A stretch of 64,000 nucleotides of DNA from Maridesulfovibrio sp050916235 (GTDB lineage Bacteria; Desulfobacterota; Desulfovibrionia; Desulfovibrionales; Desulfovibrionaceae): the NCBI RefSeq assembly GCF_050916235.1, contig NZ_CP104854.1, forward strand, positions 3,286,001 to 3,350,000. The letters are read 5' to 3'. The position numbers and the translations under genes were made by a program. Positions 33,599-40,458 of the stretch are shown in pieces. Under the pieces are notes generated by a model. That model did no database searches. It worked only from the letters and a program-made list of their open reading frames with translations, and was not told the DNA's origin. The number at the start of each line of letters is the position of its first letter. The first letter of the stretch is position 1.

Positions 33599-34069
33599 AT
33601 GTCTTTACAAGATTATAAAACCCGTGTTGACCGCCTCCAGAAGGGGCTTGGCAAGGCCTTTGCCGAGAACCCGTTTGTCCTGAATATTCCGGGTAAATCC
33701 ATCGCTCTTAAGGTGGACCCTTATTACTATGTGGCTTTTGAACCGGCTTTTACCGAGAATCTTAGCCGGTTCGGGGTCATGCTTCAGAAAAATGTGCGCG
33801 ACACTCTGGTTCGCACCGGGAATCTTGTCACCGATCAGGAATCCCGAAATCCCATCATCAAGATCCGCATGAAGTGGAATGACCGCATGTATGTCATGCC
33901 GGTCTGTTTTGTCGAATCCGGTTTTATTGATCAGGCCCTGAAGATGTACGGCGGCGTGACAGGGGAAATCGGACTGTCCGAAATACGTATACTTGAAGTC
34001 GAGCGCGAAAGGCTGGAGAAGTTTTTCGGCGAACGGACTCTTTTGAAGAGTGTGGCGTTTGTGGAGTAG
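33599..34069 (+). CDS. Conserved-looking protein of unknown function
   Basis: 156 residues, no signal peptide or membrane helix, balanced alpha/beta composition: an N-terminal helix (YKTRVDRLQKGLGKAF), strands around NIPGKSIALKVDPYYYVAFEP, a helix and a C-terminal Glu/Arg-rich helix (ILEVERERLEKFFGER). Good AAAGGGGG ribosome site, codon use like neighbouring genes, and a strong terminator after it, so it is a real gene. No family recognised. It lies next to the candidate repeat and shares the terminator region with the convergent gene at 34232. Confidence 0.7.
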   Translation: MSLQDYKTRVDRLQKGLGKAFAENPFVLNIPGKSIALKVDPYYYVAFEPAFTENLSRFGVMLQKNVRDTLVRTGNLVTDQESRNPIIKIRMKWNDRMYVMPVCFVESGFIDQALKMYGGVTGEIGLSEIRILEVERERLEKFFGERTLLKSVAFVE

Positions 34070-34173
34070 TTTCAGGGCGTAATATTCAACTGGTGCAGTA
34101 AAAAAGTCGCAGTGGCTTAACGTACTGCGGTTTTAGTCTTTTCTCGTGGAAGTATTTCTGGTTGGCAATAAGG

Positions 34174-34210
34174 AAAAGCCCGTCGGAGTTTGCACTCCGG
34201 CGGGCTTTTT
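34174..34210. terminator. Bidirectional terminator between convergent genes
   Basis: Long stem AAGCCCG-T-CGGAGT/ACTCCG-G-CGGGCTT with loop TTGC and T/A runs on both sides; serves the genes ending at 34069 (+) and 34232 (-). Confidence 0.92.
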
Positions 34211-34231
34211 ATCAGCTATGGAAAAATTATC

Positions 34232-34756
34232 TTAATGGCGGGTCTGGCTCTTGGGGCAGGTTTCCTCAAGGTAACAGACATCGCAACCGCCGGAATAGGG
34301 GAAGGGGGTGAAAACGGCGTACTGGCGGTTTACGGTTCCTTCCTGATTCCAGGTCAGTCCGAGGGATTCGAAAGCTGCGAGGGCTGCTTCACCCGGTTTG
34401 GGGAGCGGTGCGCATTTGCCTTCCTCCAGTTCGGGCAGCAGGGACTGGGCGGCAGACATTACGAGAGTGATGGCAAGGTTGTGGTGTGCGAGTCCCTCTG
34501 TTGGGGTTGCCTGCCAGATTTCCTCAACGGCGTTTTCAACTTCCTCTTCAAGGTAGAGCAGCAGGAAGTCGGTGCCTTTTCCGCCTTCGGGCTGTTGCAG
34601 CTTGTAGACCTTGAGGTGCGGCATCCATTCGTTCCAGTACTTTTCAAGGCTTTCCATGAGGGAATGCTCAATGCGGGTAGAGCCGTTCAGCTCGGCGAAG
34701 TAAAAAATATTGAATTCCGGCTTGGCTTCCATTTCCACGATTTTAAGGGCACTCAT
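34232..34756 (-). CDS. Unknown protein with C-terminal cysteine cluster
   Basis: 174 residues from the ATG at 34754-34756, which has a CAGGAG site; the longer frame to 34873 would read through a terminator and is rejected. The sequence begins MSALKIVEMEAKPEFNIFYF and ends GGCDVCYLEETCPKSQTRH, so C-x2-C-x6-C near the end could bind a metal or cluster. Mixed alpha/beta content and acidic helices (LEEEVENAVEEIWQ). No family recognised. It follows the His-rich protein gene but is separated from it by a terminator. Confidence 0.7.
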   Translation of the reverse strand: MSALKIVEMEAKPEFNIFYFAELNGSTRIEHSLMESLEKYWNEWMPHLKVYKLQQPEGGKGTDFLLLYLEEEVENAVEEIWQATPTEGLAHHNLAITLVMSAAQSLLPELEEGKCAPLPKPGEAALAAFESLGLTWNQEGTVNRQYAVFTPFPYSGGCDVCYLEETCPKSQTRH

Positions 34757-34830
34757 ATTTAAATCTCCTGACTTGTGTTCTTGTTCGAAGACCCTTTCTT
34801 TACATGCATAAGCGCAATGGCTCAAGCCTA

Positions 34831-34865
34831 AAAAAGGCCCGGAAAAACTGTATGTTCCGGGCCGT
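34831..34865 (-). terminator. Terminator after His-rich protein gene
   Basis: Perfect 9-bp stem GGCCCGGAA/TTCCGGGCC, then TTTTTT on the minus strand. Confidence 0.9.
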
Positions 34866-34897
34866 TGTCGCATTTGGTGCGCTGGATGGAAAATTAT

Positions 34898-35215
34898 CTA
34901 ATGTGTGTGGTCGTGCATGTCGCCTTCAGAATGGGCATGGTTGTCATCTGCGCAGTGGGCTTCGTGGGTGTGGATGTGATCGTGCTCGTGTGCGCTTTCA
35001 TGCGTGTGTGAGTGGGAGTGAGAATGATCGTGGGAATGGGTATGGACGTGAGTGTGTTCATGCGCGTGGGTTGTGCCGTCCGCATGGGTGTGTTCATGAA
35101 TATGGGAATGGTCGTGAGCATGGTCGTGGCTGTGTACCGCACCGGTTGCGTGGCTGTGGGCATGCTGATGGGCTCTGTGTTCGTTGTTGGTTCCGCAATT
35201 ACAGGTCTTGCACAT
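34898..35215 (-). CDS. Histidine-rich metal-binding protein with HypB-like N-terminus
   Basis: 105 residues, 37 of them His, mostly as x-H dipeptides with Asp, Ser, Thr, Glu and Ala. Start chosen at the ATG 35213-35215 with AAAGGAG upstream; the longer frame is not supported. The first residues, MCKTCNCG, match the high-affinity nickel site at the N-terminus of many HypB proteins (MCxxCxCG), followed as in HypB by a His-rich tail, but here no GTPase domain follows. Three more acidic/Cys features occur near the end (AHCADDNHAH). Likely a cytoplasmic nickel, zinc or cobalt buffer or chaperone, useful to a hydrogenase-rich organism. Own terminator. The antisense frames look open only because of the repetitive codons. 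Confidence 0.85.
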   Translation of the reverse strand: MCKTCNCGTNNEHRAHQHAHSHATGAVHSHDHAHDHSHIHEHTHADGTTHAHEHTHVHTHSHDHSHSHSHTHESAHEHDHIHTHEAHCADDNHAHSEGDMHDHTH

Positions 35216-35529
35216 TGTATTCTCCTTTTGGTTATGAAAGTTGATCTGATTCTTTGATTTGCTGTATATTACCACGTTATTCCGGGCAGTCGTCAAGTCG
35301 GCACAGAAAAAACATTATATCCCACTTGGTTGTACGGATGAATAATTCGGATACATTCTGTGCGTTTTTATGCGGATGAGTCGTTGTTGAGCAGTGAAGG
35401 CGGGTATATTGTGTTATCGACCGTGCCCTGTTTTGAGAGTCGTGTGCAGGGGCTGGTGCGGAATGGAAAAAGTCCCCGGAAGCTTTAAGGCTTCCGGGGA
35501 CTTTAATAGTCTGTGTGATTCAGTGCCGC
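35216..35529 (-). other. Intergenic region between His-rich gene and metK
   Basis: 314 bases; holds the His-rich gene's promoter (AT-rich 35240-35345) and the metK terminator at its right end. No gene seen. Confidence 0.5.
35467..35505 (-). terminator. Terminator after metK
   Basis: Perfect 15-bp stem AAAGTCCCCGGAAGC/GCTTCCGGGGACTTT, loop TTTAAG; T-rich side on the minus strand. Confidence 0.93.
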
Positions 35530-36699
35530 TTAGATTTTGCAGGCGGTTCTGAGATCTTCTATAGCGTCGGTTCTTTCCCAGGTGAAGTCGGGGTTGTTGC
35601 GGCCGAAGTGACCGTAACAAGCTGACGACTTGTAGATGGGGCGACGGAGGTCCAGACGCTTGGAGATGTAGTAGGGACGCAGGTCGAAAACTTCCTTGAC
35701 TGCCTTGGTCAGTACTTCGTCGTCCACCTGTCCTGTTCCGTGGGAGGTAGCCAGAACGGATACGGGCTCAGCAACACCGATTGCGTATGCAACCTGAACT
35801 TCTGCACGCTCGGCAAGCCCGGCGGCTACGATGTTCTTGGCGATGTAACGGGCCATGTATGCACCGGAACGGTCAACTTTGGAGGGGTCCTTTCCGGAGA
35901 AAGCGCCGCCGCCGTGGTTGCCCATGCCGCCGTAGGTGTCGTTGATGATCTTACGGCCGGTAAGACCGCAGTCACCCATGGGGCCGCCGATAACGAAACG
36001 ACCGGTGGTGTTGATGTAGATCTTGGTTGCTTCGTCAACCATGTCTGCAGGCAGGGTTGCGAGGATTACTTCGCGCTTGATGTCTTCGTAGATCTGAGCC
36101 TGTTCAATGCCGTCATCGTGCTGTGCAGCAATAACAACGTCGGCGATGCGTACGGGCTTGCCGTTGAAGTATTCAAAGGAAACTTCGGTCTTTCCATCGG
36201 GGCGCAGGTAGGCAAGAGTTTTGTTCTTACGTACTTCTGCAAGTTTCTTGGAAAGTTTGTGGGACCAGTAGATGGGAGCGGGCATAAGGGTGTCGGTTTC
36301 AGTACATGCGAAACCGAACATCATGCCCTGGTCACCGGCGCCCTGGCTTTCGGGTGCATCACGGTCAACGCCCTGTGCGATGTCAACGGACTGCTTGTCG
36401 ATGGAAGAGATAACTGCGCAGGTATCTGCGTCAAAGCCCATGTCGGAGTGTACGTATCCGATTTCACGGATGGTGTCGCGCACAATGGCGGGGAAATCAG
36501 CGTATCCGGCGGTGGTGATTTCACCGGCGATGAAAGCCATACCTGTGGTTACCAGTGTTTCACAAGCGACGCGGGAGTTGGGGTCCTGCGCAAGCAGGCA
36601 GTCAAGAATTGCGTCGGAAATCTGGTCGGCGACTTTGTCGGGATGACCTTCGGTTACGGATTCAGAGGTAAAAAAGTACTTGCCTTTGCTGCTGATCAT
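35530..36699 (-). CDS. metK: S-adenosylmethionine synthetase
   Basis: Makes S-adenosylmethionine from ATP and methionine. Full-length 389 residues with EGHPDKVADQISDAILD at the N-terminus, GAGDQGMMFG (ATP loop) and GGGAFSGKDPSKVDRS (phosphate loop). Strong CAGGAGGAA ribosome site. The upstream 117 bases to panC show no SAM-riboswitch-like pattern I recognise. Its product is the cofactor for the radical SAM protein and for CheR in this window. Confidence 0.97.
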   Translation of the reverse strand: MISSKGKYFFTSESVTEGHPDKVADQISDAILDCLLAQDPNSRVACETLVTTGMAFIAGEITTAGYADFPAIVRDTIREIGYVHSDMGFDADTCAVISSIDKQSVDIAQGVDRDAPESQGAGDQGMMFGFACTETDTLMPAPIYWSHKLSKKLAEVRKNKTLAYLRPDGKTEVSFEYFNGKPVRIADVVIAAQHDDGIEQAQIYEDIKREVILATLPADMVDEATKIYINTTGRFVIGGPMGDCGLTGRKIINDTYGGMGNHGGGAFSGKDPSKVDRSGAYMARYIAKNIVAAGLAERAEVQVAYAIGVAEPVSVLATSHGTGQVDDEVLTKAVKEVFDLRPYYISKRLDLRRPIYKSSACYGHFGRNNPDFTWERTDAIEDLRTACKI

Positions 36700-36816
36700 T
36701 AAATGTTCCTCCTGAGGTGATTGAAAAGGGGGACGGAGCCATTCTCCATCAACACCCTGAAATATATAGCTTGTTTCAGCTATATAAATAAATTGACATA
36801 TAAGAATGAGGCTACA

Positions 36817-37665
36817 TTACACCTTTATGAGAAGATTGTCTATCAATCTTGCCTTTCCGACATGCACTGCAACGGCACAAAGTGCAGGGCCCTCAATTAT
36901 GTCCAGATTTTCTATGCTCCCCGGGTGCACTATTTCGATGTAATCGACCCTGCTTCCGGGAATCTCGCGGCTGTAGAAGGCTGCCAGCTCTTCTTTCAGC
37001 TCTGCTGCGTTGTTTTTGCCTTTATCGACAGCATCGCGCATCTGCCTTAGGCCCTGCTGGATCATGGGGGCCTTTTTCTTCTCATCCTCGGTAAGGTAGA
37101 CGTTGCGTGAACTCAGGGCCAACCCGGACTCTTCTCGGACAATGGGGTGTCCCTGCACGTCCACGGGGATGTTCAGGTCACGGACCATTCTCTTGATGAT
37201 CGCCAACTGCTGCCAGTCCTTTTCACCGAACACGGCCACGTGCGGCTGGGCGGTCATGAAAAGCTTGGTTACCACGGTAGCCACGCCCCGGAAATGCACA
37301 GGACGTGATTTGCCGCACAGGTTGGCGGCGAGGTCGGGAACTTCCACCCATGTTGAGTGGTCTTCATAATACATGTCATCGCGGGTGGGGGTGAAAAGGA
37401 TGTCCACCCCGTGTTCCTCGGCGAGTTTTGCGTCCCGCTCAAGGTTATGCGGGTAGGCGTCGAGGTCTTCGTTGGGTCCGAATTGGGTGGGGTTAACGAA
37501 CAGGCTGACGATGACCACGTCGGCCTGCCTGCGGGCTGCGTCCATGAGGCTCAGGTGTCCTTCGTGGAAAAAGCCCATGGTCGGTACCAGAGCGACTTTT
37601 TTCCCTTCTGCCCTGAGCATGAGCGAAAGGGTCTGAAGTTCCTGCGGGTTGTTTATAATTTCCAT
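36817..37665 (-). CDS. panC: Pantothenate synthetase
   Basis: ATP-dependent condensation of pantoate and beta-alanine, the last step of pantothenate (coenzyme A) synthesis. PTMGFFHEGHLSL holds the HIGH-like nucleotidyl-transferase motif, FVNPTQFGPNEDLDAYP the pantoate/beta-alanine site, and REESGLALSSRNVYL the KMSKS-like loop. 282 residues, standard. Weak ribosome site. Same strand as metK but with a 117-base gap, so co-transcription is uncertain. Confidence 0.96.
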   Translation of the reverse strand: MEIINNPQELQTLSLMLRAEGKKVALVPTMGFFHEGHLSLMDAARRQADVVIVSLFVNPTQFGPNEDLDAYPHNLERDAKLAEEHGVDILFTPTRDDMYYEDHSTWVEVPDLAANLCGKSRPVHFRGVATVVTKLFMTAQPHVAVFGEKDWQQLAIIKRMVRDLNIPVDVQGHPIVREESGLALSSRNVYLTEDEKKKAPMIQQGLRQMRDAVDKGKNNAAELKEELAAFYSREIPGSRVDYIEIVHPGSIENLDIIEGPALCAVAVHVGKARLIDNLLIKV

Positions 37666-37808
37666 GTCGTATTACCGTAATGGCGTTTTGGTTTCGGTTT
37701 GCAGTTGATAGGAAGATGGAAAAATCCGTACTCCCATTATCCTGCCCTGTCCATAACACAGCAGCTATTTCAATGCTACGCCATACCCGGACTTGGTTAG
37801 CAGGTATT

Positions 37809-38708
37809 TCAGCTTTTCACCGACCTTCGCACCAGGAATATCCCGCTCACAACCATGGCGCATCCTGCCAACTGGCCGGGTTCAGGTGTTTCGCCTAGAA
37901 TGACGATTCCCATGCACAGGGCAACGACAGGTGGAAGGTAGGATACGGATGAGGTTGCAACCGCTCCTATGGATTGGATAAGCCCGTAGTATATCACGTA
38001 GGCGAACCCGGAACCCAGCACACCCAGCCCGACAGCAACACTTGCGGCAACTGTCCATGAATCCGTTATTCCAGTAATGCCGGTCCAGTCGGTCAGCGGG
38101 GCATAGAATACGGCTGCCAGCAGCATCTGGAGCGCGGCAAGGCTGATGGCGGCAACTCCGGTATCAACCAGATTTTTGCGGGCATAGACGAAGGCACTTG
38201 CGTAACCTATACCGCCCAGAAGCATATATCCCGCTCCGTTCAAGGTGCCTGAACCAAGGTTGTTCCATGGGTGAACAATGAATATGATTCCGCCGAAGCT
38301 GAGCAGGATGCCGAGCAGCTTCGGTCCAGAGATTCTTTCTTCCGGCAGGGTCAGTGCTGCGAGCATAGCGGTCAGCAGCGGAACTGTGCCGCTCAGGACT
38401 CCGGCGATGCCGGAGTTGAGTCTGCTTGTTCCTTCCATGAAACAGTGGAATGTCAGGATGTTGGCGAAGAGCGCTATCATAGCTACGTGCATAAGTAGTT
38501 TCTTTCTGCTCTGAATTGCCCTGAATACTTCCGGTAGGAAAGGTGAAAGGACCAGTGCTCCGAAGACAAGGCGCAGCCAGACAATCTGGGTTGAGCCTAG
38601 GGAGGCTGAACCGATTTTCATGAAAATGAAGTTGGCGCCCCAGAGCAGTCCAAGAATGGCGAGCCACAAAAATGGGGCTCTGTTGAATGACTTTTCAAGT
38701 GAAAACAT
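37809..38708 (-). CDS. EamA family drug/metabolite transporter
   Basis: 299 residues from the ATG at 38706-38708, which has an ideal CAGGAGGAT site; the longer frame overlaps the AraC gene. Ten hydrophobic segments in two EamA repeats (residues ~10-145 and ~155-295), with the repeat starts LAILGLLWGANFIFMKIG and GAGYMLLGGIGYASAFVYA. Inner-membrane exporter or permease, substrate unknown (amino acids or small metabolites are common). The AraC gene directly upstream ends 17 bases before this start, so the pair is an operon and the AraC protein is the likely regulator. Confidence 0.9.
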   Translation of the reverse strand: MFSLEKSFNRAPFLWLAILGLLWGANFIFMKIGSASLGSTQIVWLRLVFGALVLSPFLPEVFRAIQSRKKLLMHVAMIALFANILTFHCFMEGTSRLNSGIAGVLSGTVPLLTAMLAALTLPEERISGPKLLGILLSFGGIIFIVHPWNNLGSGTLNGAGYMLLGGIGYASAFVYARKNLVDTGVAAISLAALQMLLAAVFYAPLTDWTGITGITDSWTVAASVAVGLGVLGSGFAYVIYYGLIQSIGAVATSSVSYLPPVVALCMGIVILGETPEPGQLAGCAMVVSGIFLVRRSVKS

Positions 38709-38725
38709 AGAATCCTCCTGTAATT

Positions 38726-39589
38726 TCAAGAAGATTCTATGCCATGCTGCGAGCGTTTATCTTGCAGATTCTTGCTCAGTTTTCGAAACTGTCCGGGTGT
38801 AACTCCCACCACAGCCTTGAACCGGTTTGTAAAATGGCTCTGATCGACGAATCCGGTCTCCGCTGCAATGTCTACAAGGGGCATGTCGGTGCAGAGAAGC
38901 TGCTTTGCCGCGCCTATACGGCGGCAGAGCTGATAAACATGAGGAGGGATGCCTGTCTGGGAACTGAAGGAGCGTACAAAATGGAACTGGCTCATACAGG
39001 CGACTTCTGCAAGCTCGTCCAGCGTGACGGGGGTATCATAGAAGGCGTCAAGGTATTCGCGAGCCCGGGAAATGCCCGGAGTGTTCTTTTTACCGGTTTT
39101 GAGTTTCGGTTTTTCCGAGCCGTAGCGGAGTATGAATCTGGCCAGGGTACTGTTCAGCAGGGTCTGCTTTGCCAGCGGGGTGGCATAAGCGGATTCGAGC
39201 GCTTCATGCAGGTTGAGGAAAAGTCGGCTTATGTAGTTGTCTTTGTACACGTTGCGGGTGAAATACGGGGTCCTCGCGGAACGTTCTCCGAGTTCTTCCG
39301 TCACACGGGCAAGCACTGACGGATGGGGATAAATGACTTTGTAGCTCCAGCCAGCTCCGGTTGCCGCATGCCCTGTATGCACCTCTTCCGGGTTGATTAC
39401 GCAGGTTGTGTTTTCGGGAAAAATTTCATGGCTGCCCCGAAGACGCACACGCTGTGCGCCAGACTGAATCACTCCGATGACGAACTCCTCATGGGCGTGA
39501 GGGGCGAATCTATGGGAGTAATAGGTGGCGGTGAGACATTCCAGACCTTCAAGGTCCGGGTCTAGCCAGTATCTGGCTGAATCCTTCAT
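38726..39589 (-). CDS. AraC family transcriptional regulator
   Basis: 287 residues. N-terminal cupin-like AraC_binding domain (YYSHRFAPHAHEEFVIGVI, and later CVINPEEVHTGHA) senses a small molecule; C-terminal double HTH (YDTPVTLDELAEVACMSQFH and DIAAETGFVDQSHFTNRFK) binds DNA. This domain pairing with an EamA-type exporter immediately downstream is frequent and suggests control of export of an amino acid or related compound. Confidence 0.93.
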   Translation of the reverse strand: MKDSARYWLDPDLEGLECLTATYYSHRFAPHAHEEFVIGVIQSGAQRVRLRGSHEIFPENTTCVINPEEVHTGHAATGAGWSYKVIYPHPSVLARVTEELGERSARTPYFTRNVYKDNYISRLFLNLHEALESAYATPLAKQTLLNSTLARFILRYGSEKPKLKTGKKNTPGISRAREYLDAFYDTPVTLDELAEVACMSQFHFVRSFSSQTGIPPHVYQLCRRIGAAKQLLCTDMPLVDIAAETGFVDQSHFTNRFKAVVGVTPGQFRKLSKNLQDKRSQHGIESS

Positions 39590-39829
39590 TCTATGTCCGG
39601 CATGCTTTCGCGGTTTGTCTCAGGTGGTGCTGGATCGTTTTTACTTGTCCACCTGTTAAGAATAGTCACAAGTGGTGAAGAGTCCACCCTGTTTTTTAGA
39701 TGGAAAATTTCACGGATTGTAACAGGCGAAATAATGTCTTCTTGTCTTAAACGGTTATAATATGTTAATCGGATGTTGAGGCATGATATTTGTCATAGGG
39801 TTGATATTCTATATTGTCTGGAGTTGTCT

Positions 39830-40414
39830 GTGGAATGTTCACTTAAAAAGATCAGTTGTCTGGTTGCTGCGTTTGTATCGGCCATGATTGTGGTCTGGTT
39901 TTTTGTCCCCAAGCCGGAACTTGTTGTTTCCATTATCGTGAGGATGTTAGCGTTTGGGGTGGCTGTGTTTGTTTCCGTCAAATACAGGGAGTGGAAGGTG
40001 CTGTTTCTGGCGGCCATGTTTCTGCTCATGGCCCTCAGGCAGGTGCTGACCCTGCTTATCTGGACCGGAGTGATGGACCGTAATGTCATGACCAGTGCCT
40101 TGAGTGAGCTGCCCGGTTTCATTGTTACAATTCTTTCACTGGTGTCCATCATATACATCGGCCTGCTGCTCTCCGGGAAAGTGAAACTGATTGAAATGCA
40201 GGAAAACAATATCAGAACCCTGAACAGCCTGCTCCCCATCTGTTCCAATTGCCGCAGGATTAAAAACGATGAAGGATACTGGCAGGAACTTGAGGCATAC
40301 ATCGAAGCGAACACGGACTCCCAGTTCAGTCATGGACTCTGTCGGGAGTGTTCTGATGAGCTGTACGGCGGGCAGCCGTGGTACGAGAAGAGTAAGAAGC
40401 GGCGCGGCTGGTAA
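39830..40414 (+). CDS. Membrane protein with cysteine-rich C-terminal module
   Basis: 194 residues from a GTG at 39830, chosen for the CTGGAG site just upstream; an ATG at 39773 is the alternative. Four membrane helices fill residues ~8-130. The cytoplasmic tail carries LLPICSNCRRIKNDEGYWQE, then an acidic stretch and SHGLCRECSDELYG: a C-x2-C...C-x2-C pattern. The same module ends many sensor kinases and diguanylate cyclases in sulfate- and iron-reducing bacteria (family memory), so this protein looks like a sensor's membrane part joined directly to the module with no kinase or cyclase. Metal or redox sensing is plausible. Confidence 0.75.
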   Translation: MECSLKKISCLVAAFVSAMIVVWFFVPKPELVVSIIVRMLAFGVAVFVSVKYREWKVLFLAAMFLLMALRQVLTLLIWTGVMDRNVMTSALSELPGFIVTILSLVSIIYIGLLLSGKVKLIEMQENNIRTLNSLLPICSNCRRIKNDEGYWQELEAYIEANTDSQFSHGLCRECSDELYGGQPWYEKSKKRRGW

Positions 40415-40435
40415 CTAGGTTCCTTCCTGCCTATA

Positions 40436-40453
40436 GCTCACGTAGCTGTGAGC
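40436..40453. terminator. Short hairpin between convergent genes
   Basis: Stem GCTCAC/GTGAGC with six-base loop and no strong T-tract; may be a weak terminator. Confidence 0.4.
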
Positions 40454-40458
40454 CCGTT

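Noticed and set aside
34898..35215. CRISPR or tandem DNA repeat in the His-rich region
   Set aside because: The repetition is at the codon level (His dipeptides), with irregular spacing and no conserved repeat-spacer units.
34804..35257. Plus-strand ORFs over the His-rich gene
   Set aside because: Open only because the CAC/CAT repeat codons lack stops on the other strand; they read as low-complexity Val/Met/Gly or Cys/Arg/Gly.
35740..36702. 320-aa plus-strand ORF
   Set aside because: Antisense to metK.
36700..36816. Possible SAM riboswitch upstream of metK
   Set aside because: The 117-base gap is AT-rich and shows none of the conserved SAM-riboswitch core sequences.
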